Positions 1 through 7,391 of a stretch of 64,000 bases of DNA are shown here, piece after piece. A program made the position numbers and the translations under genes. The notes beneath the pieces were generated by a model. It was not told where the DNA came from, did not search any database, and saw only the letters and a program-made list of their open reading frames with translations. How positions within the stretch are numbered: the first letter of the stretch is position 1; every line of letters starts with the position of its first letter. The stretch comes from an uncultured Lachnospiraceae bacterium (GTDB taxonomy: Bacteria > Bacillota > Clostridia > Lachnospirales > Lachnospiraceae): positions 1 to 64,000 of the forward strand of contig CAJTLB010000005.1 of the NCBI GenBank assembly GCA_910577045.1. Reading direction: 5' to 3'.

Positions 1-181
1 TTACTTGGTTTTGGTTCTTGAATTTCTCTCTTCGAACTTTCAAGGTTGGTTTTTTCTATGCTGTTCAATTATCAAGGTTCTGGGCTGTTTTTTCTAGCTT
101 GATTAGTTTATCACTACCATGCTCTTTTGTCAAGGTATTTTTTATTTTTTCAAGCATATTTGCGAATCAGCCAATCGCAAA
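1..181 (-). promoter_or_regulatory. Probable rRNA operon leader running off the left edge
   Basis: No convincing gene is seen here. Read on the minus strand, the stretch has a strong promoter (105-133) followed by segments of the form CTTGATAATTGAACAG and TTCAAGAACCAAAAC. These resemble the spacer and antitermination-type leader sequences found upstream of 16S rRNA genes in Clostridia. The 16S gene itself would lie to the left of base 1 and is not visible. The only plus-strand reading frame (18-200) is low complexity and overlaps the tRNA, so it is not called. Confidence 0.45.
105..133 (-). promoter_or_regulatory. Sigma-A promoter, probably for the rRNA operon
   Basis: On the minus strand there is a perfect -35 TTGACA (128-133), a 17-base spacer, and a -10 TAAACT (105-110). 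Transcription would run leftward out of the window. The consensus -35 and exact 17-base spacing fit a strong stable-RNA promoter. The position just downstream of two tRNA genes and upstream of an rRNA-like leader supports this reading. Confidence 0.5.
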
Positions 182-270
182 CGGAGAAGGTGGGATTTGA
201 ACCCACGCGCCGCTATTAACGACCTACTCCCTTTCCAGGGGAGCCCCTTCAACCTCTTGGGTACTTCTCC
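182..270 (-). tRNA. tRNA-Ser (anticodon GGA)
   Basis: The minus strand folds as a class II tRNA of 89 bases. The acceptor stem is GGAGAAG paired with CTTCTCC, with discriminator G. The anticodon arm CTCCC/GGGAG has loop CTGGAAA, which gives anticodon GGA. A long variable arm and a TGGGTTCAAATCCCA T-arm are present. The long variable arm and the anticodon identify serine, reading UCC and UCU codons. CCA is not encoded. Confidence 0.95.
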
Positions 271-302
271 ATAAGTTGATTTTGACATTTAACTCTATGA
301 AA

Positions 303-388
303 CGGAGAGGGTGGGATTCGAACCCACGGTTCCTTTCGGAATCACTGGTTTTCAAGACCAGCTCCTTAAACCTCTCGGACACCTCTCC
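303..388 (-). tRNA. tRNA-Ser (anticodon UGA)
   Basis: The minus strand folds as an 86-base class II tRNA. The acceptor stem is GGAGAGG/CCTCTCC with discriminator G. The anticodon arm CTGGT/ACCAG has loop CTTGAAA, which gives anticodon TGA. A long variable arm and the T-arm GTGGGTTCGAATCCCAC are present. It reads UCA and related serine codons. CCA is not encoded. It lies 32 bases upstream of the second tRNA-Ser and is probably co-transcribed with it. Confidence 0.95.
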
Positions 389-435
389 ATATTACTTGCT
401 ATACTAGATTCTATACTCTAGTCAGTGCAAAAATT

Positions 436-464
436 AGTATAGCACTGGTCCATATATCTGTCAA
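436..464 (-). promoter_or_regulatory. Promoter of the tRNA-Ser pair
   Basis: On the minus strand a perfect -35 TTGACA (459-464), a 17-base spacer and a -10 TATACT (436-441) sit about 45 bases before the first tRNA. This is a near-consensus sigma-A promoter that would drive both tRNA-Ser genes and may add readthrough into the rRNA operon to the left. Confidence 0.6.
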
Positions 465-498
465 CCAGTTTTTTTAAATTTTTTATCTTGTTTATTCC

Positions 499-1185
499 TT
501 ATTCTGTAAAAAGCGCATGTGCAACTATTAAATCTTCTGGTGTAGTAATTTTTATGTTTTTATAAGAACCTTCTATTAATTTCACTGGATAATGTAAAAA
601 AGTCTCTACTACCATTGCATCATCTGTTACAAGTATTTCTTTTTCCATTAACATAGAATATGCTTTCCAAACTAATTCAAAAGAAAATGCCTGTGGGGTC
701 TGTACTGCCCATACATATTGCCGTTCTGGGGTCTGTATCGAAAATTGATCTGTATTTGTAATTTTTATAGTATCTTTTACTGGCATCCCAACTACACAAG
801 CTTTGTATTCTTTTACTGCTGTTATTGTACCTTCAATCATCTGTTTTGTAACAAACGGCCTTGCACCATCATGAATTAAAACATATTCTATATCTTTTGG
901 CAACGCTTGTAACCCTTTATATACCGAATGGCAACGTTCTCTCCCGCCCTCTGTAATATAATCAATTTTCTGGAAATTATAACGTTTTATAATTTCTTCT
1001 TTACAATACAGCATCTCTTCCTTGCCTGTTACTAAAACAATAGTATCTACACTACTTTGTTCAAATGCCCGAATAGAATAATAAAGCACTGGTTTTTCCT
1101 TTAACAGCAGATATTGTTTTTGTATTTTACTTTTCATCCGTTTCCCTTGCCCTGCTGCTAAAATAATTGCTGCAATCTTCCCCAT
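499..1185 (-). CDS. ispD: 2-C-methyl-D-erythritol 4-phosphate cytidylyltransferase
   Basis: This 228-residue enzyme joins CTP to methylerythritol phosphate in the non-mevalonate isoprenoid pathway, in the cytoplasm. Visible family marks are the nucleotide-binding LAAGQGKRM near residue 10, QKQY, the HDGARPF segment near 105, DTIK, TPQAF, and the C-terminal TDDAMVVE and NIKITTPEDL segments. The length is normal for bacterial IspD. The start ATG shares its A with the TAA stop of tsaD (TAATG), and AGGGG lies just upstream, so translation is probably coupled. No ispF is seen next to it, so the MEP genes are dispersed. IspD is favoured over the related TarI because the rest of the locus is isoprenoid- and tRNA-related. 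Confidence 0.9.
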   Translation of the reverse strand: MGKIAAIILAAGQGKRMKSKIQKQYLLLKEKPVLYYSIRAFEQSSVDTIVLVTGKEEMLYCKEEIIKRYNFQKIDYITEGGRERCHSVYKGLQALPKDIEYVLIHDGARPFVTKQMIEGTITAVKEYKACVVGMPVKDTIKITNTDQFSIQTPERQYVWAVQTPQAFSFELVWKAYSMLMEKEILVTDDAMVVETFLHYPVKLIEGSYKNIKITTPEDLIVAHALFTE

Positions 1186-2207
1186 TATCGTTCCCCTAAT
1201 TTCAGATTAGGAACCGCATTTAAGTCCCAACCATGACGAGTTCCCTTTTGATACTCATAATATGCCGCTACTCCTATCATAGCTGCATTATCCGTACAAT
1301 AAATTGGTGATGGATAATAAAAAGCAATTCCTTCCTGTTGGCATATTTGTTTCATAGCTTCGCGAAGCCCAGAATTTGATGCGACTCCCCCTGCAATCGC
1401 AATCTTATCTAATTTATACTCTTTTGCTGCCTGAACTGCCCTACTCACTAATACTTCAATAATAGATGCCTGGAAAGATGCTGCTATATCTGCTGTATTT
1501 ATTTCTGCCCCTTTCATTTTGCAAATATTTAGATGATTTAATACTGCCGATTTTACTCCACTAAAACTAAAATCATATGGCGAACCTTCTATATGTGCCC
1601 TTGGGAACTCAATTGCATTCGCATTTCCTTCTTTCGCTAACTTATCTATTTTAGGGCCGCCAGGATAGCCAAGCCCAATTGCCCTTGCTACTTTATCAAA
1701 AGCTTCTCCTGCTGCATCATCCCTTGTTTTTCCAATAATTTGATATACTCCATAATCACGTACAACTACTAAATGTGTATGCCCTCCAGATACTACCAAG
1801 CATATAAAAGGAGGCTCTAATTCTTTATTTTCTATAAAATTAGCACAAATATGGCCTTCAATATGATGGATGCCAATTAAAGGCAGCCTAGCAGCATATG
1901 CAATTGCTTTCGCTTCTGACACACCAACAAGGAGTGCACCTACTAGCCCAGGGCCATAGGTCACTCCTATTGCTGTAATATCTGCAAATGATACATTTGC
2001 CTGTTTTAAAGCCTCTTCAATTACCTGATTGCATTTTTCAATATGTTTTCTAGATGCAATCTCTGGCACTACGCCACCATATAAGGTATGAAGTGCAATT
2101 TGAGACGAAATTATATTTGATAAAACTTCCCTGCCATTTCTTACTACAGCAGCCGCAGTCTCATCACAAGAACTCTCTATTGCTAATATTAAAACTTCCT
2201 TACTCAT
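1185..2207 (-). CDS. tsaD: tRNA N6-adenosine threonylcarbamoyltransferase TsaD
   Basis: TsaD transfers threonylcarbamoyl to A37 of tRNAs reading ANN codons, giving t6A, together with TsaB and TsaE. The protein begins with LAIESSCDET, has the metal-binding HHIEGH motif near residue 110, VSGGHTHLV, and the late GGVASNSGLR and DNAAMIG segments of the ASKHA fold. The start is taken at the second ATG (340 residues): the first ATG, 12 bases upstream, has no ribosome site, whereas AGGAAG lies 5 bases before the second. The gene overlaps the end of the upstream unknown gene by 8 bases and ispD by one base. tsaB and tsaE lie about 2.5 kb upstream in the same direction, so the t6A genes are clustered. 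Confidence 0.95.
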   Translation of the reverse strand: MSKEVLILAIESSCDETAAAVVRNGREVLSNIISSQIALHTLYGGVVPEIASRKHIEKCNQVIEEALKQANVSFADITAIGVTYGPGLVGALLVGVSEAKAIAYAARLPLIGIHHIEGHICANFIENKELEPPFICLVVSGGHTHLVVVRDYGVYQIIGKTRDDAAGEAFDKVARAIGLGYPGGPKIDKLAKEGNANAIEFPRAHIEGSPYDFSFSGVKSAVLNHLNICKMKGAEINTADIAASFQASIIEVLVSRAVQAAKEYKLDKIAIAGGVASNSGLREAMKQICQQEGIAFYYPSPIYCTDNAAMIGVAAYYEYQKGTRHGWDLNAVPNLKLGER

Positions 2208-2781
2208 CTTCTTCCTCATTCGCAGGTGTAATTTGCCATCCTAAAATCTTCCACCTACCTTTTTCATCCTTTCTCAACAAAAAATCTTCATAGGTTTTCC
2301 CATAGCCATTCTTATCATTTAAAAAATACTTCACGGATATAGCCGCATATTCTTGCCCATCTTCTGTATAATAATCTACACTATCACTATCTTCCAATAC
2401 ATAGCTAGTAATAACCCGTTTTTTATCATTATACTCTTTAATTTCTTTTTTTGTATTCTCCAAAAACTCGTCTTCTGGATTTGCATTTAAAAGTTCTACA
2501 TCAAACAGTTTCCTAGATTGATTACAAAGTTTTTTCAAATCTTCTTCTGACAAATCTTTTATGTAAAGACTTTTTGTAATCTGGCTATAAAGATCAATTA
2601 CCTTTCTTGGTGTATTAGGATAATCTGCATCTAGATCCTTCGCCATTAGTTTCCCAATTTCAGAGACTTCTGACTGGCTTTCTGCCGGGGTGGGCGCATC
2701 TCGATATGATAAATAAAAATAATACCCTAAGCCAAATACAACAACCAAAAGAATACTAATTGATACACGAAATTTCTTCAT
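2200..2781 (-). CDS. Membrane-anchored protein of unknown function
   Basis: This 193-residue protein has one N-terminal hydrophobic helix (about residues 6-26) followed by a charged extracytoplasmic domain rich in Asp, Glu and Lys. It lacks a lipobox. The overall look matches a small Lachnospiraceae family that I recall as DUF6715, but the assignment is from memory and unverified. The C-terminal half (YAAISVKYFLNDKNGYGKT, then GRWKILGWQITP) resembles an NTF2-like or secreted lumazine-type fold. GAGG lies upstream of the ATG, and the 3' end overlaps tsaD, so the two are co-translated. No function is inferred. Confidence 0.7.
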   Translation of the reverse strand: MKKFRVSISILLVVVFGLGYYFYLSYRDAPTPAESQSEVSEIGKLMAKDLDADYPNTPRKVIDLYSQITKSLYIKDLSEEDLKKLCNQSRKLFDVELLNANPEDEFLENTKKEIKEYNDKKRVITSYVLEDSDSVDYYTEDGQEYAAISVKYFLNDKNGYGKTYEDFLLRKDEKGRWKILGWQITPANEEEDE

Positions 2782-2817
2782 ATAAGCCTCGATTCTGCCG
2801 CAACCCTATGCGGACTT

Positions 2818-3732
2818 TTACTTATTTTCTGGAAAATCCAGCTCAATAGTTTTTCCATCCTTACATACCTCTGCCCTCGGAAATATTGCCTGAACTGCTT
2901 TTAAATATTCCTCTGGCCACATTAACGATGGACTATAATGTGTTAGCCACAACTGCCCTGGATTTGCCTCTTTTGCAAGATTAGCAGCTTCATAAAAGGT
3001 CATATGCTTATATTCTTTTGCCTTTGCTTCTTTTCCTGGCTCCCCATACATGCCTTCACAAATAAAAAGATCTGCGTTTTTGGCGGCTTCTACAATAACT
3101 GGTACTGGCCTAGTATCTGTGCAATAAGTTATCTTAATCCCTTTCCTTCTTGGGCCAAGCACCATATCAGGCGTAACTTGTGTACCTTCTACATAAACCG
3201 TTTCCCCTTTTTGTAACTTATTCCATTGTGTTTTTGGAACTCCATACTCTAACGCTTTTTCTACTTGGAATTTTCCAATTCGGTCAATCTGTATTGTATA
3301 GCCATAACAAACCACATTATGGTTGACACGGAACGCTTCAATCCGGTACCCTTCTCTTTCAATTGTCTCCTTTGGCTCACTTAATTCCACATACTCAATG
3401 GAAAAAGGAAGCTCCGGCGCTATCATACGCAGCGCCGAAACCACCCGTTCCAATCCTCTGGGTCCTATTAAAGTCAACGGCTCTGTGCGCTCTGCATTTC
3501 CCATGGTTAAAAGCAATCCCGGCAATCCGCTGATATGATCCGCATGATAATGGGTAAAGCATATTACATCAATTGGCTTGAAGCTCCATCCTTTTTCCTT
3601 TACAGCAATTTGGGTTCCCTCTCCGCAGTCAATTAAAATAGTACTTCCATTATATCTTGCCATCATGGCTGTAAGCCATCGATAGGGCAATGGCATCATT
3701 CCGCCTGTTCCCAATAAACATACATCTAACAT
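2818..3732 (-). CDS. rnz: Ribonuclease Z
   Basis: This 304-residue metallo-beta-lactamase-fold endonuclease removes 3' trailers from tRNA precursors that lack encoded CCA, which matches the two CCA-less tRNA-Ser genes in this window. Zinc ligands are visible in THYHADH (His61, His63, Asp65, His66), with later metal ligands in CTDTRP and LTHYSP. The N-terminal CLLGTGGMMPLP and the length are typical of the short RNase Z form. AAGGAG precedes the ATG. It begins a run of genes (rnz, unknown, tsaD, ispD) behind a possible promoter at 3812-3841. Confidence 0.92.
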   Translation of the reverse strand: MLDVCLLGTGGMMPLPYRWLTAMMARYNGSTILIDCGEGTQIAVKEKGWSFKPIDVICFTHYHADHISGLPGLLLTMGNAERTEPLTLIGPRGLERVVSALRMIAPELPFSIEYVELSEPKETIEREGYRIEAFRVNHNVVCYGYTIQIDRIGKFQVEKALEYGVPKTQWNKLQKGETVYVEGTQVTPDMVLGPRRKGIKITYCTDTRPVPVIVEAAKNADLFICEGMYGEPGKEAKAKEYKHMTFYEAANLAKEANPGQLWLTHYSPSLMWPEEYLKAVQAIFPRAEVCKDGKTIELDFPENK

Positions 3733-3811
3733 TCTGTTCTCCTTAGCAGTTGCACTAAAAGTGCCCTTTTCCCGGTGACATAAACCTTTGCAGTTATCTT
3801 TCCTTACTTAT

Positions 3812-3841
3812 ATTTTAGCACATAATAAAAGCTTTAGGCAA
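3812..3841 (-). promoter_or_regulatory. Putative promoter of the rnz-tsaD-ispD genes
   Basis: On the minus strand there is TTGCCT (3836-3841), an 18-base spacer, and TAAAAT (3812-3817), about 80 bases before the rnz start. It is a reasonable but imperfect sigma-A match and would begin a transcript running through ispD. Confidence 0.4.
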
Positions 3842-3848
3842 TTATTTC

Positions 3849-4097
3849 CTAAAAAATTTCTATCCGTGACTCTATTTCCGGAGGAACTGCGAAATCTTGT
3901 ATGATTTTGTCATAACATTCCTCACATAAATCTAAAGAATGAATTTCCCCATCCTTTTTTGAGAAATATCCCCATTCGACATTGATTTTACATACATCTT
4001 CCGTCAGTATGCCATCTGTAAAAGTAAGCTTTTTCCCACAACAATTACAGACAATTTCTATTAACTTCTTATCTCTGCCCCTTTGATATTTCCGCAT
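3849..4097 (-). CDS. Small zinc-ribbon-like protein of unknown function
   Basis: The protein is 82 residues from the start chosen here. It has two CxxC-type pairs, CNCCGK near the N-terminus and CEECYDKI near residue 65, so it probably binds one zinc ion. The start is set at the second in-frame ATG because GGAGG ends 5 bases before it. A longer form starting 12 bases earlier would have no good ribosome site. The gene sits between rimI and rnz in the same direction. Its placement suggests a link with translation or tRNA genes, but nothing in the protein proves it. Confidence 0.65.
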   Translation of the reverse strand: MRKYQRGRDKKLIEIVCNCCGKKLTFTDGILTEDVCKINVEWGYFSKKDGEIHSLDLCEECYDKIIQDFAVPPEIESRIEIF

Positions 4098-4182
4098 GGT
4101 TCCCTCCATAGCCTGTCGGCCTCTGCTATACTTCTTATTCTTCTGTTCTTAACCATCCAAATAGAAATATGCAGGCAATTCT

Positions 4183-4212
4183 ATTATACAGAAGGCCCCA
4201 CCCAATTTACAA
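4183..4212 (-). promoter_or_regulatory. Putative promoter of the zinc-ribbon gene
   Basis: On the minus strand TTGTAA (4207-4212), an 18-base spacer and a perfect -10 TATAAT (4183-4188) lie in the 122-base gap after rimI. The -35 is weak but the -10 is consensus. Confidence 0.4.
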
Positions 4213-4219
4213 TGGTAAT

Positions 4220-4654
4220 TTATAGGTTATCCCACATAATAAGGGCATCTTCTTTTGGGTCTTCATAAAACCCCGGGCGCCTTCCAACTGAATGGAACCC
4301 ATGCTTTTCATAGAGCCGGATAGCCGCTTGGTTACTAACACGAACCTCTAAGGTAAATGCCATAACTCCTTCCTTTAAAGCAATCTGCTTCGCCTCTTGT
4401 AAAAGAAGTCCTGCTACTCCCTTCCTTCTTGCATTTTCTTTTACTGCTACATTAGTAATATCGGCTTCTTCCATAGATTTCCACAGCCCTAAATATCCAA
4501 GAATTTCATTCTTTTCTTCTGCTACCAAATAAATTGTGTCTTTATTTCTCATTGCATCTAAAAAGCCCTGCCTGGACCAGGGCCTTGAAAACGTTTTTAT
4601 CTCAATTTTTTCCACTTGTTTGGTATCTTCGTCCTTCATCAAACGTACTATCAT
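4220..4654 (-). CDS. rimI: Ribosomal protein S18-alanine N-acetyltransferase RimI
   Basis: This 144-residue GNAT acetyltransferase is predicted to acetylate the N-terminal alanine of ribosomal protein S18. The acetyl-CoA site is visible in NVAVKENARRKGVAGLLL (about residues 68-85), followed by LEVRVSNQAAIRLYEKHGF, the hallmark of the RimI subfamily. The start ATG overlaps the tsaB stop (ATGA). Linkage of rimI with tsaB and tsaE is common in Firmicutes and supports the name. Confidence 0.9.
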   Translation of the reverse strand: MIVRLMKDEDTKQVEKIEIKTFSRPWSRQGFLDAMRNKDTIYLVAEEKNEILGYLGLWKSMEEADITNVAVKENARRKGVAGLLLQEAKQIALKEGVMAFTLEVRVSNQAAIRLYEKHGFHSVGRRPGFYEDPKEDALIMWDNL

Positions 4655-5367
4655 TGTTTTGCTTCCTTTTCTTTACGTTCTCGTTCTGCTTGGGACATCC
4701 GTAAATATTCTGGCTTATGGTCTGCCGCGCTTTCTATCTTGCCCTCTCTATAATAATATTGCGCCAGCACCCCAAGGCTCCCCGCCCTTTGTCTATTCAT
4801 ATGCGCTGGTGCAAATTGATATGGCGAGATAATAGTCTCTTTTATTTTCTCTTTATATACTGGGACGCCATCCCCTAAAAAAATAACTTTTTTTCCTTGT
4901 GCTTCTTTATCCACATAAAAAACCAGCTTTTCTATTTCCATTACACTATCTTCCAAAACAGTGTCCATCCCTTTATCTTGGAAACAATATACTCCTGCAT
5001 AAACCTGATTTCTCCTAGCATCCAAAATAGGAACAATTAACTTATCCTGGCTTCCCCAAAAATTAAATGCCATCATTGCGGTGGTAGGAACTGCCACAAT
5101 TGGTTTTTCTAGTACCAGTCCAAGCCCTTTTACTGTTGCTGAGCCAATCCGAAGGCCTGTAAAGGAGCCTGGCCCCCTAGATATAGCTATTGCATCAATT
5201 GTATGCAAATCTAACTCTGTCATTTTCACTATCTCGTCAACCATTGGCAGAAGTGTCTGTGAATGTGTTTTTTTATAATTAATAGTGTATTCCGCCATTA
5301 AAATATCATCTTCTACAATCGCTGCCGATGCTACCAAGGACGATGAATCTAATGCCAATATTCTCAT
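4651..5367 (-). CDS. tsaB: tRNA threonylcarbamoyladenosine biosynthesis protein TsaB
   Basis: TsaB is the ASKHA-fold partner that dimerises with TsaD in t6A synthesis. The 238-residue protein opens with ILALDSSSLVASAA and contains the diagnostic ISRGPGSFTGLRIG segment near residue 63. It lacks the metal-binding HxxxH of TsaD. The length is normal. Both gene boundaries overlap neighbours by ATGA, giving a tightly coupled tsaE-tsaB-rimI unit. Confidence 0.93.
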   Translation of the reverse strand: MRILALDSSSLVASAAIVEDDILMAEYTINYKKTHSQTLLPMVDEIVKMTELDLHTIDAIAISRGPGSFTGLRIGSATVKGLGLVLEKPIVAVPTTAMMAFNFWGSQDKLIVPILDARRNQVYAGVYCFQDKGMDTVLEDSVMEIEKLVFYVDKEAQGKKVIFLGDGVPVYKEKIKETIISPYQFAPAHMNRQRAGSLGVLAQYYYREGKIESAADHKPEYLRMSQAERERKEKEAKQ

Positions 5368-5798
5368 AAATTATTTCCTTCCACAACTATTTCTCTATAA
5401 TCCAACCCTTTTTCCAAATTCTTTTTTATCGTTATCCAAATCGCATTTTGGGGAATTAATTCTTGAATCAATGCCGCCCATTCTATTAAACAAATCCCTT
5501 CTCCAAAAAAATACTCTTCATACCCTATCTCTTCCATCTCTTCTATATCCCCAATACGGTATACATCAAAATGATAGAGTGGCAGCCTGCCATCTGTGTA
5601 TTCTTGTATAATTGTAAAAGTTGGGCTATTTACTGCATCTGTAATACTAAGCCCTCTTGCAAATCCCTGCGTAAACACTGTTTTTCCAACGCCTAAATCT
5701 CCATTTATACAGTAAACCTGCCCTTGCAGTGCTTCCTTTCCTATTTGTTCCCCTATCTGGAAGGTTTCTTCTGGGCTATTTGTTTCTATTTTTTTCAT
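5364..5798 (-). CDS. tsaE: tRNA threonylcarbamoyladenosine biosynthesis ATPase TsaE
   Basis: TsaE is the P-loop ATPase that drives turnover of the TsaB-TsaD complex. The Walker A motif GDLGVGKT is at residues 33-40, SPTFTIIQEY is the switch-like segment, and LIEWAALI carries the typical Walker-B-type region. The length of 144 residues is typical. The start codon overlaps the stop of the upstream YcxB-like gene (ATGA). Confidence 0.93.
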   Translation of the reverse strand: MKKIETNSPEETFQIGEQIGKEALQGQVYCINGDLGVGKTVFTQGFARGLSITDAVNSPTFTIIQEYTDGRLPLYHFDVYRIGDIEEMEEIGYEEYFFGEGICLIEWAALIQELIPQNAIWITIKKNLEKGLDYREIVVEGNNL

Positions 5799-6301
5799 AT
5801 CTTTTTCCCACTCTTCCTGCCTTCCCTAATAAACTTAGAAATCTCTTCTTGCTGTCCATTTAGTTGGTTTTTTGGGATAATATTGGCACGTATTGTATTC
5901 CCATACAAAAAAAGATACTTTTTCCCATTGCGGATCTTCCACAAATCACTCCAAAGTGCTGTTGCCTGCTCTTTTCCTTGCTGCATTGTAAATCCTTTTT
6001 TTGTAAAAGTATATAAAATTGGCTTACAAAAGCCTTCTTTTCTTTTTACCTGCTTAACAGAACGCAAATATAACAAAAATGGATTAATAACGGTAAATAA
6101 CAAAGATGAAATAATTAAAATAACCTTATAAGGCAGTTCTACTGTTGTAAAAGCACGAAGAAGCAGAAAAAATGCCCCTATGGAAAACAACAGGCTTAAG
6201 GCACCCCCTACTGAACGGTAAGTATGCTGAAGCATAAAGAAAAATAAATCTTTTGCTGTTATAGTGACTGATGCTTGAATTTCTTTTGTCTCTTTCTCCA
6301 T
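5795..6301 (-). CDS. YcxB-like membrane protein
   Basis: The protein is 168 residues from the chosen start. Two hydrophobic helices (about residues 30-52 and 58-78) lie in the N-terminal half, followed by a soluble domain with the pattern YTFTKKGFTMQ..WSDLWKI..YLFLYGN..IIPKNQL. That pattern is typical of the YcxB C-terminal domain. The start is the ATG at 6301, preceded at 9 bases by GAGG; a longer frame reaches 6361 but lacks a ribosome site. The gene is coupled to tsaE, but no role in t6A synthesis is implied. Confidence 0.7.
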   Translation of the reverse strand: MEKETKEIQASVTITAKDLFFFMLQHTYRSVGGALSLLFSIGAFFLLLRAFTTVELPYKVILIISSLLFTVINPFLLYLRSVKQVKRKEGFCKPILYTFTKKGFTMQQGKEQATALWSDLWKIRNGKKYLFLYGNTIRANIIPKNQLNGQQEEISKFIREGRKSGKKI

Positions 6302-6376
6302 AGTTGAAACCTCACTTATCCATATTATCCCGATTATATAACATATTGGGCCAAAAAGCAAGCCAGGCTCCTTTTC

Positions 6377-6991
6377 TTAAATTTTTCCTTTTAGGATAAT
6401 ACTAATTCTCTTGTAAATCAAAATCGTTATAACGGATATAATGGTTCCTTTTAACAAATTAAATGGCGCAACGGCAAATAATACAAATGCCCAAAGACTA
6501 TTAATCGCCGGATTAATAGCCGTCCCCATTGCAACCAATTTTTCTATCTCCATATGAAATGCCACAGAATATGCTGGAAGCAATACATAAGCATTAAAAA
6601 AGCATCCTGCTATTGTCATTAATACAATTCCACTAGCCAACCCAATAATAGCATTCTTTTTATTCTTTTTATAATGATAACCCAAAGAAGCTGGCAAAAC
6701 AAAAAAGCAACCAATGCAAAAATTTGCCATCTCCCCTACCCCTGCCGTTTGGCTTCCATCAATTAGAAGATTTAAAAGCATTTTAATAAATTCAATCATT
6801 ACCCCTGCAAATGGATGAATGGCAAAAGCCCCAATGATAACCGGAAGCTCACTAAAATCCAGCTTATAAAAACTGGGGGCAAATGGAAGGGGAAACGAGA
6901 ACATCATTAACACAAATGCTAATGCTGACAGCATCCCTATTTCTACCAAACCTCTTACACTAAATACCTGTTTCTTAATGTTTTCTACCAT
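6377..6991 (-). CDS. ribU: Riboflavin ECF transporter S component
   Basis: This is a membrane substrate-binding subunit of an energy-coupling factor transporter, about 204 residues with five or six hydrophobic helices. The segment YKLDFSELPVIIGAFAIHP and the following GVMIEFIKMLLN are hallmarks of RibU. The substrate call is strengthened by an FMN riboswitch directly upstream (7101-7238). The start is the ATG at 6991, with AAGGAG at good spacing; the longer frame from 7060 would run through the riboswitch terminator and is rejected. The shared ECF T and ATPase subunits are not in this window. Confidence 0.88.
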   Translation of the reverse strand: MVENIKKQVFSVRGLVEIGMLSALAFVLMMFSFPLPFAPSFYKLDFSELPVIIGAFAIHPFAGVMIEFIKMLLNLLIDGSQTAGVGEMANFCIGCFFVLPASLGYHYKKNKKNAIIGLASGIVLMTIAGCFFNAYVLLPAYSVAFHMEIEKLVAMGTAINPAINSLWAFVLFAVAPFNLLKGTIISVITILIYKRISIILKGKI

Positions 6992-7033
6992 GTTCTTTTC
7001 TCCTTTTCCTTTTAGAAGAAAATCCCGGGAACC

Positions 7034-7066
7034 AAAAAAATCCCGGATGAAAGAATCCATCCGGGG
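7034..7066 (-). terminator. Riboswitch expression-platform terminator
   Basis: On the minus strand CCCGGATG and CATCCGGG form an 8-bp stem (7058-7065 with 7042-7049) around an 8-base loop, followed by a run of seven T. It lies between the FMN aptamer and ribU, which suits transcriptional attenuation when FMN is bound. Confidence 0.85.
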
Positions 7067-7100
7067 TGTTATTGGCCTATTATGTACGCAAAAAAACTGC

Positions 7101-7238
7101 CTTCTTCTCCTATCAGACTATACTGTTGGTTTTGGAATTCTAGCTTACCAGATCTCTCTTATAAGAGTCACCAAATCATGCGTCCCTACGCTTGCGGACT
7201 ATACCGCCAATCGGGAATTTCACCCTGCCCCGAAGAAT
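7101..7238 (-). promoter_or_regulatory. FMN riboswitch (RFN element)
   Basis: The minus strand carries the conserved RFN blocks in order: GGGGCAGGGTGAAATTCCCG, TGGCGGTATAGTCCGC, GATTTGGTGA, ATTCCAAAACCAACAGTA, and the closing AGTCTGATAGGAGAAGAA. The first and last parts pair to close the junction (TTCTTC with GAAGAA). The aptamer lies between a promoter (7260-7288) and a terminator (7034-7066) and controls the riboflavin transporter gene. The stretch from 7061 to 7391 has no gene and holds this leader plus the divergent promoter of the next gene. Confidence 0.95.
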
Positions 7239-7259
7239 TTTCTTATTTTTATACTCCTT

Positions 7260-7288
7260 AGTATAATACGCTTCCATCAAAAAATCAA
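7260..7288 (-). promoter_or_regulatory. Promoter of the FMN riboswitch transcript
   Basis: On the minus strand TTGATT (7283-7288), a 17-base spacer and TATACT (7260-7265) lie about 20 bases before the aptamer. This would start a transcript through ribU and possibly the YcxB, tsaE, tsaB and rimI genes. Confidence 0.55.
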
Positions 7289-7343
7289 GTAATTCTTATT
7301 CACTTTCACAGTATCATTTGCATAGACTTTTTGAGGCCAATAT

Positions 7344-7351
7344 GTTATAAT
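7344..7351 (+). promoter_or_regulatory. Putative extended -10 promoter of the coiled-coil gene
   Basis: TGTTATAAT (7343-7351) is an extended -10 element ending about 40 bases before the ATG at 7392, without a clear -35. AAGGAG follows at 7377-7382 as the ribosome site. Confidence 0.4.
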
Positions 7352-7391
7352 ACAAACACTATGGAGAGGGTTATAAAAGGAGTGTGAAAAA

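Noticed and set aside
18..200. A 60-residue plus-strand frame at the left edge.
   Set aside because: It runs into the tRNA-Ser gene, is Phe/Ser-rich low complexity and overlaps the rRNA-type leader.
6992..7060. N-terminal extension of the ribU frame.
   Set aside because: It would be encoded by the riboswitch terminator and lacks a ribosome site, whereas the ATG at 6991 has AAGGAG.
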